From assembly GCF_001619585.1 (NCBI RefSeq), contig NZ_LQNT01000001.1, positions 1 to 64,000 of the forward strand: a stretch of 64,000 bases of DNA, given 5' to 3'. The DNA is from Bhargavaea cecembensis (GTDB lineage Bacteria > Bacillota > Bacilli > Bacillales_A > Planococcaceae). How positions within the stretch are numbered: position 1 is the first letter of the stretch; each line of letters opens with the position of its first letter. The position numbers and the translations under genes are program-made. Positions 62,732 through 64,000 of this stretch are shown piece by piece. The notes below the pieces were generated by a model. It was given only the letters and a program-made list of their open reading frames with translations. It was not told where the DNA came from and did no database searches.

Positions 62732-63375
62732 TGCTGCATTCCGGGTAGATTCGGCCATAGCACGTCATATCCTTCCTTGCGCAGTTCTTCGATGATTGCA
62801 AGCGGGTTCATCGTCTTGACCCGGATGGCGAGGATTTTATGATCCAGCCTCTCTTTATCCGGATAGACCAGCACGCTAAGCACGTTCGCATTGTGTTCGT
62901 AAAAGACTTTTGAAACGCCAAACAGGACTCCCGCAACATCGGGAACCCGGACTTCAATCTGCGAGCCGGGCTTGCTGGCGCCGGTCAGCTCAATATACCG
63001 ATAGAGAAGATCGGTCTCTGTGATGATGCCGACCACTTTCCCCGACGAGACAACAGGCAGGCAGCCGATGCCGTTTTCATAAAAGATCACCGCAGCTTCT
63101 TCGACGAAATCGAGCGGGTGTCCGGTCAGCGGGTCTGTGGTCATAATATCGGAAAGCGGGGTGTCGTAGACTGACAAATCCTGTTTCCCGATCAAGGATG
63201 ACGGGATGGCTTCCTTCAGGTCCCGGTCCGAGACGACACCAACGATTCCTCCTTCATCATCAACGATCGGCAGATGCCGGATCTTCCTGTCTTCCATCAG
63301 TTCGCGCGCTTCTCTGATGGTATGGCCGGGACCGAGCGTCACGACCTCCGTATTCATCATTTCCTCCAGAATCAT
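62728..63375 (-). CDS. acuB: CBS-ACT protein AcuB
   Basis: The 215-residue protein has two CBS domains (about 1-125; MMNTEVVTLGPGHTI and DIMTTDPLTGHPLDF) and a C-terminal ACT-like domain. It belongs to the acetoin/acetate utilization operon; the nucleotide ligand and role are unclear. ATG 63375 (MILEEMMN) is preferred because AAGGGGG lies 9 bp upstream. TTG 63384 is the alternative. Confidence 0.92.
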   Translation of the reverse strand: MILEEMMNTEVVTLGPGHTIREARELMEDRKIRHLPIVDDEGGIVGVVSDRDLKEAIPSSLIGKQDLSVYDTPLSDIMTTDPLTGHPLDFVEEAAVIFYENGIGCLPVVSSGKVVGIITETDLLYRYIELTGASKPGSQIEVRVPDVAGVLFGVSKVFYEHNANVLSVLVYPDKERLDHKILAIRVKTMNPLAIIEELRKEGYDVLWPNLPGMQQ

Positions 63376-63398
63376 CCCGAACAACCCCCTTCTGTGAG

Positions 63399-64000
63399 TC
63401 AGTACATGAACCGGTTCATGAACCGGAGTTGGTCAAATTTCTGGACGGATTCCTGCTCCACACGGCTGCCGATTCTGGCCATGAGGCAGTTTGCCGGGTG
63501 TGAACTGATTTCAGGATCATCCGTCGCATAGTAGGTGAGACCCCCCGCATTCATCATTTTCTCCATTACTTTCCGATACTCCCACACATTCAGGTTTGTA
63601 CCCTTTAGATCCCAGTGCCAGTAGTACTCGGTCGTGATGACGATGTAGTCTTCCATCTGATCATCTTTCATTGCAACTTTCAGAAGTTGTTTGCCGACGC
63701 CTCCGCTCCGGAAGGCAGGAATGACTTCGATTGCTCCCAATTCGATCAAGTTTTCCATTTTGCCTTCGGACCAGCGCTCCAGCGGATCAGGGTAAAGGAA
63801 AGTCACATAGCCGACAATCATGTTTTCATGGCGTGCTATGATGATCCGCCCCTCGGGCAGTTTGGAGATGCCGATAATGGCCCGGTGCTGCTGCTCCGGC
63901 TGGCGGAAGGCAACCAGGTCTCCGTGGAATTCCAGGGATTCCAGGGTTTCAGTGGAGACCGGCCCCTCGATGATCAAGTCACCCGATGAATGGGCCAGTT
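63399..64000 (-). CDS. acuA: Protein acetyltransferase AcuA (5' end outside window)
   Basis: This GNAT enzyme acetylates acetyl-CoA synthetase AcsA to switch it off. GAIEVIPAFRSGGVGKQLL is the acetyl-CoA binding motif. The C-terminus (SHPANCLMARIG, FDQLRFMNRFMY) matches the family. The frame stays open to the window edge, reading LAHSSGDLIIEGP before a TTG at 63977. The family has about 20 residues before this point, so the gene is truncated by the window. Confidence 0.93.
   Translation of the reverse strand, partial: LAHSSGDLIIEGPVSTETLESLEFHGDLVAFRQPEQQHRAIIGISKLPEGRIIIARHENMIVGYVTFLYPDPLERWSEGKMENLIELGAIEVIPAFRSGGVGKQLLKVAMKDDQMEDYIVITTEYYWHWDLKGTNLNVWEYRKVMEKMMNAGGLTYYATDDPEISSHPANCLMARIGSRVEQESVQKFDQLRFMNRFMY

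Overview
The window reads as a chromosomal segment of a moderately GC-rich, low-stress-model Gram-positive rod of the order Bacillales. Gene content and order follow the Bacillus subtilis ytk-ytm-ytp-ytx-acu part of the chromosome almost block for block, but base composition is clearly richer in G+C than Bacillus (many GGC, CCG and CTG codons). That combination suggests the Planococcaceae (a Bhargavaea/Sporosarcina/Planococcus-like organism). The family assignment is inference; membership of Bacilli is well supported by the S-box, T-box, Zur, CcpN-like and sigma-B-type signals. No prophage, insertion sequence, integrase or CRISPR array was seen.

Layout. 1-2,173: a 5S rRNA gene with its own promoter, then 20 tightly packed tRNA genes (same order as B. 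subtilis trnB but without tRNA-His) and a terminator. 2,190-10,427: yteA, then the menaquinone locus (menA divergent from menF-menD-menH-menB-menE; no menC). 10,479-14,063: Zur-regulated zinc-binding lipoprotein, yidD, dps, an unrecognised 101-residue gene, ytkD and ytmA. 14,132-17,419: pckA and metK facing away from each other around a SAM-I riboswitch. 17,530-20,460: ytoA, ytpA, a trypsin-like protease, a lipoprotein and a small sigma-B-type gene. 20,541-28,846: UvrD-family helicase with two FluC subunits, a large catalase, an SNase-type nuclease, the bpsA-bpsB polyketide pair and mnmM. 29,015-35,161: MFS transporter, scoAB, and a MoxR-DUF58-membrane protein operon. 35,205-45,229: MFS transporter, T-box-leuS, ytfP, murJ, a pseudouridine synthase, ytzE and pepV. 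45,256-52,920: dat, a ytlR gene broken by an in-frame stop, trmB, ytnP, ytzB, ytoP, a DUF84 gene, a lipoprotein, ytpQ and ytpR. 53,119-64,000: sftA, murC, ytxGH, aroA, ccpA and acuCBA, with acuA running off the right edge.

How it fits together. The region mixes core functions: translation (tRNAs, leuS, trmB, mnmM, ytpR), cell wall (murC, murJ, dat), menaquinone supply from chorismate (aroA makes DAHP upstream of chorismate; men genes use chorismate), and central carbon control (ccpA, pckA, acuABC, scoAB). A second theme is stress defence: dps, katE, ytxGH and a small hydrophilic gene all have a GTTKAK-N13/14-GGGWAW type promoter, so a sigma-B regulon can be read directly from the sequence.

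No wholly new multi-gene system could be demonstrated. The observations most worth checking are: the ytlR homologue with an in-frame TGA at codon 14; a DUF58 gene whose best start and SD lie in the wrong frame until one base is added in an AAAAGGGG run; a YtpA-type hydrolase whose nucleophile serine is glycine; the helicase-FluC-FluC operon; the protease-lipoprotein cassette; and a five-copy 21-bp repeat after leuS that is open in translation on both strands.
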